64,000 nt of DNA, taken from NCBI RefSeq assembly GCF_000276665.1, contig NW_004955475.1, forward strand, positions 3,624,958 to 3,688,957. Reading direction: 5' to 3'. The first letter of the stretch is position 1, and each line of letters begins with the position of its first letter. The position numbers and the translations under genes are program-made. The notes beneath the pieces are model-generated. The model was given only the letters and a program-made list of their open reading frames with translations. It did no database searches and was not told the DNA's origin. Source of the DNA: Chinchilla lanigera (taxonomy: Eukaryota > Chordata > Mammalia > Rodentia > Chinchillidae). Of the stretch, positions 47,485-58,503 are shown in pieces.

Positions 47485-48180
47485 TATTGTGGTGGATTAA
47501 CTAATATTCAACTTATAACACTGAGCTGAACTGAATCAATGTGGAGCTGGGTGTGAATGGCCCACCTGAGGATTGTTGCCAATAGGATAAAAGGAGAACT
47601 GGAGAGGACGGCGTTGTGCTGTTGATTCTCTTGGAGAAGCTTGTCACACTGATTTTCCCCATATGAACTCAGCTGTTCTCATCACCAGAGGAGCTTGGAT
47701 TCTTACTGTCACTGAAAATGGCTGTGGTCTTTGGAGGGAACTGTGGTCCTTACCTTGAGCATTGCTCCCTGGCTCCAGTGCAGATTCCTCAGCCTACTGG
47801 CACAGATTCTTAATCCCACTGGTGCTGACTTTGTAGCTTTCACCACTGATGTTTTGGCCTTCTCAGTGCAGATCCCTGATACAGACTTGCACGAGACATT
47901 GTCATGGGCTCTAGGCCTCAAATTGGACTCAGGGAGGATATTGCTATGGCTGTAGGTCTTCAGCTGGACTCCTGCAGAACACTGCTGTGAGATCCAGGAT
48001 CTCAGCTGGATTCTTTAAGTCTCCAGTGCATGGAAAGGTCTCCCACACTATTTTTTATTTTCTTCTTTGGGTGAATATTATAAAATAATCCTATAAATTA
48101 TATGTCCTGTATTAAACCTTTTCCCTTGTCAACCCTGACTACATGTATATTCTATACAGTTTCCTTTCTGAGGCAAGTTA
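47485..48180 (+). mobile_element. Candidate LTR-like element with a 41-base tandem
   Basis: A GC-richer island in AT-rich intron. It contains about three imperfect units of about 41 bases (47908-48030), each carrying CTGGACTC or TTGGACTC. A possible polyadenylation signal (TATTAAA at 48109) lies near its end. Frames on both strands are short. The ends are not defined. Confidence 0.35.
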
Positions 48181-48401
48181 TGGTAGTATTTAGTTGGGTG
48201 TAAAGATTATGAGATCACAATTTTGCTGGAAATAGGCATGCTTTTAAGTTACTGCTTTAAAAAATGTAATAGTTTTTGAGAGCAATAGATTTCTATGCAC
48301 CATTAATGCCTCATATGAGCCTAGAAAATATGTGTGGTTTCAGATGGCAGAGTGAAAGAATTTCAATTTAATGTAAGATGAGTCATTATATTTAAATTGT
48401 C

Positions 48402-48510
48402 TTTTGTTTGTTTGTTTGTTTGCTTTTTCTGGTACTGGGAATCGAACTCACGACCTTGCACTTGCCAGGCAGGCGCTGGGCCGCTGAGCTAAATCCCCAG
48501 CCCCCTATTC
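48402..48510 (-). mobile_element. ID-type SINE, antisense, with target duplication
   Basis: The minus strand reads GGGGCTGGGGATTTAGCTCA through the B box to an A-rich CAAACAAACAAACAAA tail. It is flanked by a perfect 10-base repeat TTAAATTGTC at 48392-48401 and 48511-48520. Confidence 0.93.
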
Positions 48511-48656
48511 TTAAATTGTCAAGTGAACAAAAGATTCACTGTTTCCAACATGATGAAAAGTATCCTTTGATTAATTTTTGTTACTAAAACATTTTCAACA
48601 ATACAGTGCCTATTTGGGAAACATGGTATCCACTTAAATAAAATTTCACATTTTAC

Positions 48657-48772
48657 TTATTTTTTTGAGACGGTATCACAGATCAGGATGGTCTCAAACT
48701 CATGCCAATCCTCCATCCAATCCTCTGCCTCTCAGTGTTGGGATTACAGGCATGAACCACCACATCCTGCTG
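48657..48772 (-). mobile_element. B1-type SINE, antisense
   Basis: GAGACGGTATCACAGATCAG, GTGTTGGGATTACAGGCATG and AACCACCACATCCTGC are the reverse complement of the 7SL-derived B1 body. It lies 116 bases from the FAAH2 exon. Confidence 0.88.
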
Positions 48773-48887
48773 AGTTTCTCATTTTAAAAATCTAATCATT
48801 ATTGCTTGTAGATTAGAAGTTTACACCTATGGCAAATAAAAATTGAACATCAGGACATAAGACGAGGAAATGAAGAGGTATACATAC

Positions 48888-49023
48888 TTTGTGATCCCAG
48901 GTCCTGCCATGACCTTCAGCATGGGGATCAGGTCTTCTGCATAGCGACACATTGGACCAGTGCACAGAAACTGCTCCTGGGCTTCACCAGCCATGGGAAA
49001 CTGACCCTTGTTGGGAACCACAC
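48888..49023 (-). CDS. FAAH2: FAAH2 internal exon, first of three in the window
   Basis: 136 bases on the minus strand: two bases completing a glycine codon, 44 codons, then two bases of a split lysine codon. It reads VVPNKGQFPMAGEAQEQF and then LCTGPMCRYAEDLIPMLKVM. This includes the TGPMCRYAEDL stretch, conserved in amidase-signature hydrolases just after the catalytic loop region. The acceptor is TTTACATTTCAG/GTGTGG and the donor AA/GTATGT. The catalytic serines and lysine are in upstream exons not present here. It corresponds to about residues 250-293. No break is seen. Confidence 0.95.
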
Positions 49024-49139
49024 CTGAAATGTAAAATAATTAGGTTAGATACTCAAAATAAAACATGATTTCTGCATGTTCCCCATGATGTTTATTATAT
49101 CTAAAATCTAAATCTTCAGTTTATTATGTTTCTGAGCCT

Positions 49140-50584
49140 AAATATTTATTTTTATTGATTGAAATAAACATCATTTTATGATACACAAAACAGCTATACT
49201 TTTGAATGGGGTACAGTGTGGTATTTTGATATATGTATACGTTACGTGACATTTAAATATTGTTAAACACATCTGTCTTCTCTAACATTTGTGTCTTTAT
49301 GACAAAAATATTCAGGATCCTTTCTTTCAGTTTTTGAAATTTATAAAACATTGCCCTCTATAGTCATGCTACTGTGAAATAGCACACCAGAAATTCTGGT
49401 TATCTATCTAACTATAACTTAATAGTCATTGGGAAAAAAATTACCATCTTCCCCTCCTACACATTTCTTAGCTTCTGGTAACCTCCACTCTACTTTCAAC
49501 TTCTAGAAGATCAAAATTTTTGGGTACCAGAAATAAGAGAGATTTTATGGTACTTATTATTTGCCTGGCTTATCTGACTTAACATTAAGATGACTACTTC
49601 TGTCGTTGTTACAAATAGAATTTACTTCTTTTTATGTCAGAATAATATTTGCACTGAGAGTATAAGACATTTTGTCTATTTATTAGGTGATGTACCCATG
49701 GATTATTTCTATTTTTTGGCTATCATGAATATTGCTGCTACAGGAAGTAGTCTTTCTCTTCCACAAAATAGTGCTTCAATAAATGAAGGAGATGTCTCTT
49801 CCACGTGATGATTTCTTTTCTTTTGGATATATATTCAGCAGTGGAATTGGTGGATTATACAGTTTTCTTTTTTCCAATTTTTGGCATAGTTTTTCTATAA
49901 TATCTATAGTTATTTGAATTCTTACAACAGGATGGAAATATCTCTTTTCAAAATTCTTGCCTTCATTATCTTCAGTTTTTCTAATAGTTTTATTTCTTAA
50001 ACTCTTTATTCATTTAGAGTTAAGTGTTACGAGTGGTTATAAATAGGTGTCTGTATTTACTCTTGTGCATGTGGACATCCAGTTCTCTCAGCATTTATGG
50101 CAAAGTCTGTCTTTCTCCAAAGAATGTCCTAGGAATTTACACTAAAAAACAGTTGTTTACTTCTATGCTCTTTTTTGCCTTCCAGTGACAGCGCAATGTT
50201 GTTCTGACAGCACAATATTCTGACAGTAGAACGTTTTTTTGATTAGTGGATCTTTGTAGTACATTTTGCAATCAGGTAATATAATATCTCCTGTTTTGTT
50301 ATTGTTAATCTAGAGGATTTTGCATATATGAGATTTTGTGAACTCATACAAATTTTAGAATGGTTTATAGTAGTGCAATTGGTATCTTGCTGACAATTGC
50401 ATGGAAGGTATAGATTGCTTTGGATATCATGCACATTTTAGCAGTATTGAGTCTCCCTATCTATGAACATTAGATTGATTCTCATTTCTTTGAGCTATTT
50501 TGAATAATTTAATTGGTGCATTATTGGTTTTCATTATAGGAGTTAGGATTATTATTACTATTTTAGTTTCTTAGTACAATTTAG
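49140..50584 (-). mobile_element. Ancient L1, antisense (3' UTR and ORF2 end)
   Basis: Reads as the antisense 3' part of an old L1. Examples are the CTATCATGAATATTGCTGCTA stretch at 49720, which is the usual ORF2-end/3' UTR zone, and TGCATGTGGACATCCAGTTC at 50065. No frame survives. Confidence 0.6.
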
Positions 50585-51195
50585 ATATGGATAATTATCA
50601 CATTCATCATAGGGAATTTGTACCTGTACATGATATAACCTGATTCCTCTTTTTTTCCCTATCTCTTCTCTTTCCTTCAATCCTTCTTCCCCTCTTTATT
50701 TACAAAGCTTTGTTTCAATTTTACTTTTCTTTTGTAACTTTCAATTCTTTTCCTTTCCTTCCTTTCCACCTCCATCCCTCTAGTTTCCACTTCTTCTGAA
50801 CAATTTCTTCCTATTTCACAATACCTTTTATAGACTTTGGTCCTTATGTACAATTTTAGTATCTCACACCAGAGAAGCAATGCCATATTTTCACGTGTGT
50901 CTGATTTATTTCATTTAAGTGTACCAACTGAAGTTGCGTCAATTTACCTGGAAATGTCTCAAGCTTATCCTTCTTTATGGCTGAGTAGTGCACCATTGCA
51001 TAAAAAACCCTACATCTTTTTTATCCATTTATTGGGTGATGTGTATTTGGGTTGTTTCCAAGATTTAGCTGTTACAAATTGCTGCTATAAACATGGTTGC
51101 ACATATATCACTGTGGGATGATTCTTTTAGTTCTTTGGGAATATAGGAAGAAGAAGAAGAGTTGGGTCAAATGAGACCTCTAATCCTAGAATTTT
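50585..51195 (-). mobile_element. 5'-truncated L1, antisense, X-type 3' UTR
   Basis: The 3' end (minus strand ...ATCATGTACAGGTACAAATTC) is at about 50590-50630. It is followed by purine-rich 3' UTR and the end of ORF2 (50990-51190). Confidence 0.75.
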
Positions 51196-52015
51196 TTAAT
51201 GGAAAAAATAAAACAAAATTTTATAACAAAATAATGGGAGAATAACAATTGTTAATACAATGTGTATTGTGATATTTTAAGTAGCTACTCAGAGTACAGG
51301 ATATGGGCATAAAAATATCTCCAATTGATGTTAGCACAAGCATTTCTTTTCAGTGAAGCAAGAGAAACTTGTAGTACACCTATCTCACATTCTGTTTTTT
51401 GGGGACTTTTTGTTTTCCCTTCTTTTCATTCCCCTTGCTCACACCCTAGTTCTGTTTTCCTTTAGAAAAAAATTCTTCCCATTTCACAGTATCCATTGCG
51501 CATTTTGGTTCTTATTTACTCTTTCAGTTTCTCACACCAGGGAAGCAATATGATGTTTAAGATGTGAGTGTGATTTATTTCACTTAAGAATATGGTCTCA
51601 GATTGCACCCATTTAATTATAAAAGCCACAAGTTTATCATTCTTTATGGTTGTTTTCCACCCCATTGTATAAAAAACCACATCTTTTTATCCATTATACA
51701 GCTGATAGGCATTTTGGTTGTTTCCAAGATTTAGCTATTACAAATTGTGCTGCTAAAAACATGGGTGCACATATATCGCTGTGTTATGATGTTTTTAATT
51801 CTTCCAGGAAGACACTCAGAAAGAAAATAGCTGGGTAAATGGGAGCTTTAATTCTACTTTTTTGGAGTAATATCCGTATTGATTTCCATAGTGGTTGCAC
51901 CAGTCTACACTCTCACCAAGAGTGGAGAAGGGTTGCTTTTTCCCCACAACCCATCAGCATTTATTATTGGTTGATTTCTTGATAATCGTCATTCTTTGTG
52001 GAGTGAGATGTAATA
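51196..52015 (-). mobile_element. 5'-truncated L1, antisense, Y-type 3' UTR
   Basis: A second L1 3' end directly abuts the previous one. It has a Y-type 3' UTR (51220-51400) and the ORF2 end (51650-51990). A short sense L1 piece (CATCTGAGATGAGTACACAC, about 52050) follows. Confidence 0.75.
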
Positions 52016-52942
52016 AAATTACATCCACAAATTTAAAAACAATTCAAAAATAGGCATCTGAGATGAGTACACACTGGTCAATTTTGTCTTTTTTGCATTG
52101 CATTTCTAATTTTTCTTATTGTATTTTATGCTCAAGAACTGTTTGATTTTTAAGGTCACTTCCATCTGTGATATTTCAAATGAAGTAGTGAGTCATTTCT
52201 CTATTTTTCTTCAAGTAGATTGAAATTCTTTAAAGCAGCTCATTGAAACTATTGAATTTTTGGGCTGGGGATTTAGCTCAGCGGCAAAAGCACCTGCCTG
52301 GCAAGTGCAAGGTCGTGAGTTCGGTTCCCGGTAGCGGAGAAAAACCAAAAAAACCAACCCCCCCCCCAAAAAAAAGAAACTATTGAATTTTCAGATACAC
52401 AATCCTGTCTGACTAGTGTTCTTATTCCAGTCATTATCTTTGAGCTCACTGAAGAGTCTATGCATAACAATTTGGTGGCTTTTCTTAGTTCTTTTCTGAA
52501 ACTTCCTCTATATTGGTGACTTTGAGATCAGCCTTTGAGGATTTAAAGGCATCTTGTTTTCTCATGTTTCTATTTCATTGTGCTAAAATATGCAGATTGT
52601 CTTGCCTATAAAAATATATGACTAATATAACTAATCTATTTAGTAAGTGTGTGTCTCCTCATATTACTGCGGCTTTGGTTGTGAACTGGTGTTCCTGTAT
52701 CTATTCAAATTACTCAGTGTCATAAGATCAGTATTGATCACAGTGTTGCAAACAGAGAAAATTTATCAGTTAAATCATAAGCTATAGAAACAACTATATG
52801 CCAATTATATTATTTAAAATTTATTTTTAAAATTTCACTCTTTCAATATTCCTGGAAGGCAATGAATAGTACTGATGAAGAGTAGACTTTGATGTAGAGA
52901 ATTTATGAATGACAAAGGAAGAAGGATAAAATAAAATACCCC
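52016..52942 (-). mobile_element. Probable ancient L1 5' portion, antisense, plus intron
   Basis: Texture and short matches (52080-52600) resemble the antisense 5' half of ancient L1. The ID SINE at 52261-52375 interrupts it. 52650-52942 is unassigned intron. Confidence 0.35.
52261..52375 (+). mobile_element. ID-type SINE with 16-base target duplication
   Basis: Starts GGGCTGGGGATTTAGCTCAG, followed by the GCAAAAGCACCTGCCTGG core, GGTAGCGGAGAAAAACC and an A/C-rich tail. The flanking repeats GAAACTATTGAATTTT at 52245-52260 and 52376-52391 are identical, marking a recent insertion. Confidence 0.97.
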
Positions 52943-53130
52943 GGTTCCTCTGTTTATGACCTTAATTCTTTCCATGCTTTTTGTCTCAAACTGGACTGGT
53001 TGCAAACCAAACCCAATTTCCCTTCAAGAACAACATTGAACTTAACTACTTAAATTGATTTGGTTCATGACCAATTCGGTTTGTGACAAGATTCATGGAA
53101 AGAATTAAGGCCATGAACAAAGGTACAACT
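52943..53130. mobile_element. Hairpin (MITE-like) DNA element
   Basis: Two arms of about 78 bases (52943-53019 and 53052-53130) are imperfect reverse complements over nearly their whole length: CCTTAATTCTTTCCATG in the left arm, CATGGAAAGAATTAAGG in the right. The outer ends lie next to TA dinucleotides, which would suit a Tc1/mariner-Tigger-type element. I cannot name the family. Confidence 0.7.
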
Positions 53131-54027
53131 ATAGCTCAGGATGAAAGAAAAAATAAATAAGAGGTAACATACGAAAAAAGAAAATAGCACCTTATTGATC
53201 ATTTGATTCAATTCAGTAAAGTCTTTTTAGAGTTAAGCATGATTGAAGATATTAAAGCTCTATATATCTATCCGTCCAAAAATTTGGAACTGTCCAGCAA
53301 TTTCTTTCTTTAATTAGGTTTTGCATCCTTTTCTTTATTCCTTACTAGAACTTCCACAATGCAAAGTTTATCATTTTATATGTTATTTATTTATTTAATT
53401 TTGTTTTCTCTTTTGGGTTATTTCAAATGAACCATCTAAAAGTTCACAGATCATTCCTTTAACTTGATAAAGTTTGCGGTTGATTCTTTTTATTTCACTT
53501 TTCAGTTCAGAAATTGTACACTGCAGCGTAGAATTTCTGCTTGATTTTTCATAATTCCTCTTCCTCTTTGAAATTATCATTTTATTTATGCATTGCTTTT
53601 CTGATTTTATTTGTATACAGGTGTTTTATAGTATTTTATTGAGCTTTCTTAAATAATTAGAGTAATGGTCTTTCATCAGCTATTTCATATTCGGCAGTGT
53701 TAATTTCCTCTGATCAAGCAGCATCTTTATGCCTTAATGACTCACTTTTGTCTTATTGTTGGAAAGCCAACAAATAGTACACTAACACCATGTCGCAAAG
53801 CCTAGGTCACTCATCTCACAGGTATTATGTCAACTCAGGTCATTTTTATGAACAGTAATTAATATAATGAAAATATTTTAAAATTTAGGCCTCATAAACA
53901 TAACTTTTATTACATTATATTGCCATAATTATTTATATTATTATTTTTATGAATTGCTTACTGTCCCTAATTTATCAATTAAGTTTTATCATATATTTTC
54001 TATATAAGACAAATATTATATATAGAG
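53131..54027 (-). mobile_element. Intron and probable ancient L1 5' portion, antisense
   Basis: 53390-53640 resembles antisense ancient L1 (GTAGAATTTCTGCTTGATTT at 53528). The rest is unassigned AT-rich sequence. Confidence 0.35.
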
Positions 54028-54038
54028 TTTGAATTTAT

Positions 54039-54148
54039 CTTTTTTTTGTTTTTTTTTTTTTGGTTTTTCTCCGGTACCGGGAACTGAACTCACGACCTTG
54101 CGCTTGCCAGGCAGGCGCTTTTTGCCGCTGAGCTAAATCCCCAGCCCC
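54039..54148 (-). mobile_element. ID-type SINE, antisense, with target duplication
   Basis: The minus strand has the full ID body with the GCAAAAAGCGCCTGCCTGGC core, CGGTACCGGAGAAAAACC and a poly-A tail. The flanking repeats TTTGAATTTAT at 54028-54038 and 54149-54159 are identical. Confidence 0.95.
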
Positions 54149-54339
54149 TTTGAATTTATATTTTGTTTCGGTATACACTGTAGTTTCTAGATCATATCTT
54201 CTGTACATAAGGAAGAAATAGTATAATTTAAACTCTTTTTTAGGCAAATATTTGGAATTGATCACTTTAATATTACAGTATTACTTTCATAATGATACTC
54301 CTTTAAGTATTTGTTGCTATCTTTGCATTCTAATGAACA

Positions 54340-54590
54340 GTGAATCTTTCAATTTTTATTGACAAGTTTTGAGAGAAGGCATCTATTTTCCTGTTACATT
54401 CTTTATATGTTCTAGTTAGAAGTCCTTTGTCTGAGAGACAGGTGGCTAATTTTTTTCCCAATTTGTGGGTTTACTTTTCACTCTGTTGGTGATTTCTTTA
54501 GATGCGTAAATCTTTTCAGTTAGATAAGATCCTAGTTGTAGATTCATTGAAATACTTCCTGTGCAGACGAACTTTCTGTCTACCCTTTGA
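54340..54590 (-). mobile_element. L1 ORF2 C-terminal fragment, antisense
   Basis: Plus-strand GTCCTTTGTCTGAGAGACAG and the following sequence match the antisense stretch at 43930-44060. Confidence 0.65.
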
Positions 54591-54916
54591 ATCATAGCAT
54601 ACTTCTCAACACAAACCCAAAAAGCCAGGAGAGCTTGGAGTGAAAAATTGAGAGCCCCGAGTTAAAATAATTTCCAAACCAGATCAACTCATCTAACAAA
54701 GATATCTTTCCAAATACATGCAAAAATAAGTTATTTCCATGAAAATGACTAGCTGAAAATACATATGAGTACTAAATCAGCCCATGAGAAAATACTTAAG
54801 AATATTCTCAACCAAAATCATGAAGTTGCACAACTAGAAACATAGAAAAAAATAGTGAGGTCAATGGGAAAACAGCAACAAAAAATGAAAAAAATGTCAG
54901 CCAAAAAACCCAAAGT

Positions 54917-55008
54917 GGCCAGGGATATAGCTCAGTGGTACAAATGCCTTCCTGGCAAGTGCAAGGACCTGAATTTGATTCCAGGTAAAAAAAAAAAAAA
55001 AAAAAAAA
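54917..55008 (+). mobile_element. ID-type SINE, older copy, in L1
   Basis: GGCCAGGGATATAGCTCAGT, then CTTCCTGGCAAGTGCAAGGA and a poly-A tail. It belongs to the GATATAGCTCAGTGGTA subtype rather than the GCAAAAG subtype. Confidence 0.88.
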
Positions 55009-55844
55009 GGATTCATCAATAGATAAAGAAGACTATAACCAACATGTGTCAGTAATGTCTCTCAATAATAACAACCTCTGTAACTAAAAGACACAGATTG
55101 GTAGATATGATCAAAACACAATTCAGTACCCTGTTGCATTCAAGAAATTCATCTAATCCAAAAAGATTTTCACAGACTAAAAATTAAAAGATGGAAAGCA
55201 TTTCATGTACCAGAGCCCCAAGAAGAAGTAGAGGCAGTAATTCTAATATCAGACATAGTAAACTTCAAATAAAACTGGTTAGAAGAGACAGAGAAGGTCA
55301 CTGCATATTAGTTAAGGGAACAATCCAACAAGAAGAGATAACATTGATAAGCATATATACACCAAATTGGGGAGCACTGACCTTTATAAAACAAAAACTA
55401 CTTTAAAAACACATGAAATAAACACTAACACAAGCATGCTGGGGGAATATAACACCTCGCTTTCCCAGAAGATAGATCAACTAATCAAAAAATGAAAAGA
55501 AATATCAGAGTTGAAACACACCCTGGAACATATAGACTTAGTGGATAGAGTATTTCATCATTTTGCTACAAAGTATACACTCTTTTCAGCAGCACATTGT
55601 TATGTGAAAATAGATAGGTTTCCAAAGTCACATAGTAGTCCACAAATCAATAAAAGAATATTGAAATTACTCCATGCATACTATCATACCATTGTGTACT
55701 GAAAATAGAAATCAGTGACAGAAGAAATTTTGGAAAAGGCAAAATCTTCTGGACAACTGAAAACAAATTCCTAAAAAACTAATGGATCACAAAAGAAATT
55801 AAAGAAGAAATTTTTTAAATTTCTGGAAGTTAATAACAATGATA

Positions 55845-56425
55845 ATACAACTCAACAAAAAGTGCACCGTGTTCATAGCAGCAGAGTTTGTAACAGCTAA
55901 ATCTTTGAAACAACCTAAAGGCCCATCAACTGGGGAATGGATAAGGAAGATATTTTATAGTATAATGGAGTATAACTTAGCCATAAAGCAAGATAAATTT
56001 GAGGCATTTCTCAGTAGATGGATGTAACTTGATGGATACTCTTAAGTAAAATCAAATGCCCTCAAATGTGTAAACATTGCATTGGCTATCTGGTGTGAGA
56101 AACAGAAAGAGTAAATAAGGCTGAAAATGTACAATAGATATTGTGAAATGGAAAGAAATTGTTCAAAAAGAAAGGAAAACTAAGGTGGGGTAAGGGGAAA
56201 GGAAGGAAGGAAAGGAAAAAGGAAAATGACTTAAAAAACTAAAAGGATACAATGGAAACAAAGCTTTGAGTATAAGAAGGAGAAATTGGGTTGGAGGTAG
56301 GAGAGGATAATGGGAAAAATAGAAAAATCACTGTATATCATGTACAGGTACAAAAACTCTATGATGAATGCGATCATCACGTGCATCTAAATTGTATGAA
56401 TAAACTTAATTATATTAAAAAACAT
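55845..56425 (+). mobile_element. 5'-truncated L1 inserted in the ORF2 of another L1
   Basis: Jumps from endonuclease-proximal sequence to the ORF2 end (GCAGAGTTTGTAACAGCTAA at 55882). It goes on to the X-type 3' UTR (TCATGTACAGGTACAAAAAC, CTATGATGAATGCGATCATC) and AATAAACTTAATTAT. The host ORF2 then resumes (CATTTGGGACACTATG, 56424). Confidence 0.8.
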
Positions 56426-56836
56426 TTGGGACACTATGTAAGGAGTTATAAGAGGATAATTCATTACAATCATTGTTCACATTAGGAAAACAGAAAATCA
56501 AATAAATAACCTTAGAAGAAATTTTAATATACTTGAAAAAGAGCAACAAACCAGCCCAAAGAAAAATTTAGGAGAGAATTTACAAAGATGAAAGTGGAAA
56601 TCAATGAAATTGAGACTAAAAAACTAAAAAACTCATCAAACTAAACAGCTGGTTCTTTGAAAGGATACACAAACAAGCCCTTAGCTAGACTCTGCAAGAG
56701 AGAGAAAAGACTTACATCACTGAAGTTAGAAAAGAAAAAGTTGAAATCATGACAGATGATGTCAAAATCCAGAAGAGAGTAACTTCTTCATAAACTATTT
56801 ACCAACAAATTAGCAAATTTTGAAGAAATAAAGAGA

Positions 56837-56929
56837 CTTTTTTTTTTTTCTTTTTTGGTACTGGGAATCGAAGTAGGGACCTTGCGCTTACCAGGCAGGG
56901 ACTTGTACCGCTGAGCTATATCCCCGGCC
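56837..56929 (-). mobile_element. ID-type SINE, antisense, with target duplication
   Basis: The minus strand reads GGCCGGGGATATAGCTCAGC through the B box to a poly-A tail. The flanking 14-base repeats AAGAAATAAAGAGA (56823-56836) and AAGAAATGAAGAGA (56930-56943) differ at one position. Confidence 0.93.
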
Positions 56930-57887
56930 AAGAAATGAAGAGATTTAAAGAGATACACAGACAAACAAAACTAACCAAAGACATAAATACGCTTAACCAT
57001 CCAATAACAAGCAATGAAATTGATGCATTAATAAAGAATCTACTAACTAATAAAAGGCCAAGACCTGATGAATGCACTGCTCAATTCTGAAAAGCCAAAA
57101 CAAATGTTACCACTTTAAGAATGTTATATCGGTAGTGCTCCTCAAGTTCTTCAAAGAAATTGAAAGAGAAGGCTGTCTAACAAATTAATTTATGGAAGCT
57201 ACTATCATCCTGATCCCCAAACTGGATAAAGACCAAACTAAAAACAACTTTAGGCCAATTTTAAGGAGCATAAATACAAAATCCTTAGCAAGATATTAGC
57301 AAACATAATGCAGCACATTTTCAGAACAGTGATACATCACGACCAAGTAAGTTTCATCCAGGAGATGCAAGGATGGTTCAACATATGTAAGTCAATAAAG
57401 TTTAACACATCACATTAATACAAGCAAGGTAGAAAATCATGTAATCACAATAGATGCAAAAAAAAGGTTTTTAACAAAGATCAAAACCCTTTCATGATAA
57501 AAACACTGAAAAAAAAAAAAACGGTATAGAAGGACTATACCTGAATTTAATACAGGCTCTTTATGACAAATCAATAAGCAGCATCATACTACTTGGATAA
57601 AAAATAAAAACATCCTTCCAAAACTATGAACACACGAAGATGTCCACTACCACCTTTCTTTTCAACATAGTACTTGAAACATTAGCCAGAGCAATTAGGC
57701 AAGACAAAGAAATAAGAAGGATATATACAGGATATAAAGAGCCCACATTTTTATTATTTGCTATTGACATGATATTCTACATAGAAAACCCAAATAACTC
57801 TCCCAAAAATCTGGTAGAATTAATGCGCAACTTCAGCAACAATGGACAACAGTTGCTCTAATGCATTAAACCCTGAAGTGTAAAACT

Positions 57888-58085
57888 TAAGGCAAGGTTT
57901 AGTGATACATGTGTATAAACTCAACAGTCTGAGAAGCTGAGACAGAAGGAAGATTGCAAGTTTGTCTATACCCTCAGCAATTTACCAACTTAGGAAGATC
58001 CTGCCTCAGAATAAGAATGGTAATGATTGCTTCAGATATAGCTCATTGTGAAGGTCATGAGTTTAATTCCCAGTATTGCAAAAAA
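57888..58085 (+). mobile_element. Dimeric B1-ID SINE, old
   Basis: The left part is a B1 body (GCAAGGTTTAGTGATACATG, GAAGCTGAGACAGAAGGAAG, AGGAAGATCCTGCCTCAGAA). It is followed directly by an ID-like tail (CAGATATAGCTCATTGTGAA, GAGTTTAATTCCCAGTA). B1-ID dimers are known from several non-murid rodents. Confidence 0.75.
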
Positions 58086-58089
58086 GAAA

Positions 58090-58384
58090 ATCTGAACCTA
58101 TGAAATGATGAGAAGCAAATACAAGGGAAGTGTATCAGATATTGTAATGGGCAAGAACTTGTCATGAAGAAAAAAGCAAAAACAAAACAGAATTCTATCA
58201 AACTGAACATTTCTGGGCAGTAAAGGTAACAATCAATAAAGATCAGACACAATCTAAACAATGGAGAAAATATTTGCCAAATAAACGTTTGACAAAATGT
58301 TAAAATATTTAAAGTATTAGGAACTCAACTTTACATAAAAACACTACAAATAATTTTAAAATGTATACTAGTGTAAAGGCAATT
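58090..58384 (+). mobile_element. Ancient L1 ORF2 C-terminal fragment, sense
   Basis: Short matches to the ORF2 end (ATGGAGAAAATATTTGCCAA at 58261, with the region around it), heavily diverged. Confidence 0.45.
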
Positions 58385-58503
58385 TTAAAACTTATAACTA
58401 GACATTGGATTCAAGGACAAACCAGAACAGAGCAACTGGTTCCCATAATTAGAAAGTAACAAACTCAGCCAGCCTTGGCATTCCAACACTAGCTGCAGCT
58501 TGT

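Larger units (their letters stand above)
54596..57880 (+). mobile_element. Decayed L1, sense: ORF1 end, endonuclease and reverse transcriptase
   Basis: ORF1-like sequence runs 54596-54910. The endonuclease domain starts near 55050. Its core around 55190-55410 gives an open stretch with LVRRDREGHCILVKGTIQQE, typical of L1 endonuclease. The reverse transcriptase runs 56940-57860, with the active-site motif reading FAID instead of FADD at about 57757. It is interrupted by two ID SINEs (54917 and 56837) and a truncated L1 (55845), and is dead. Confidence 0.8.
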
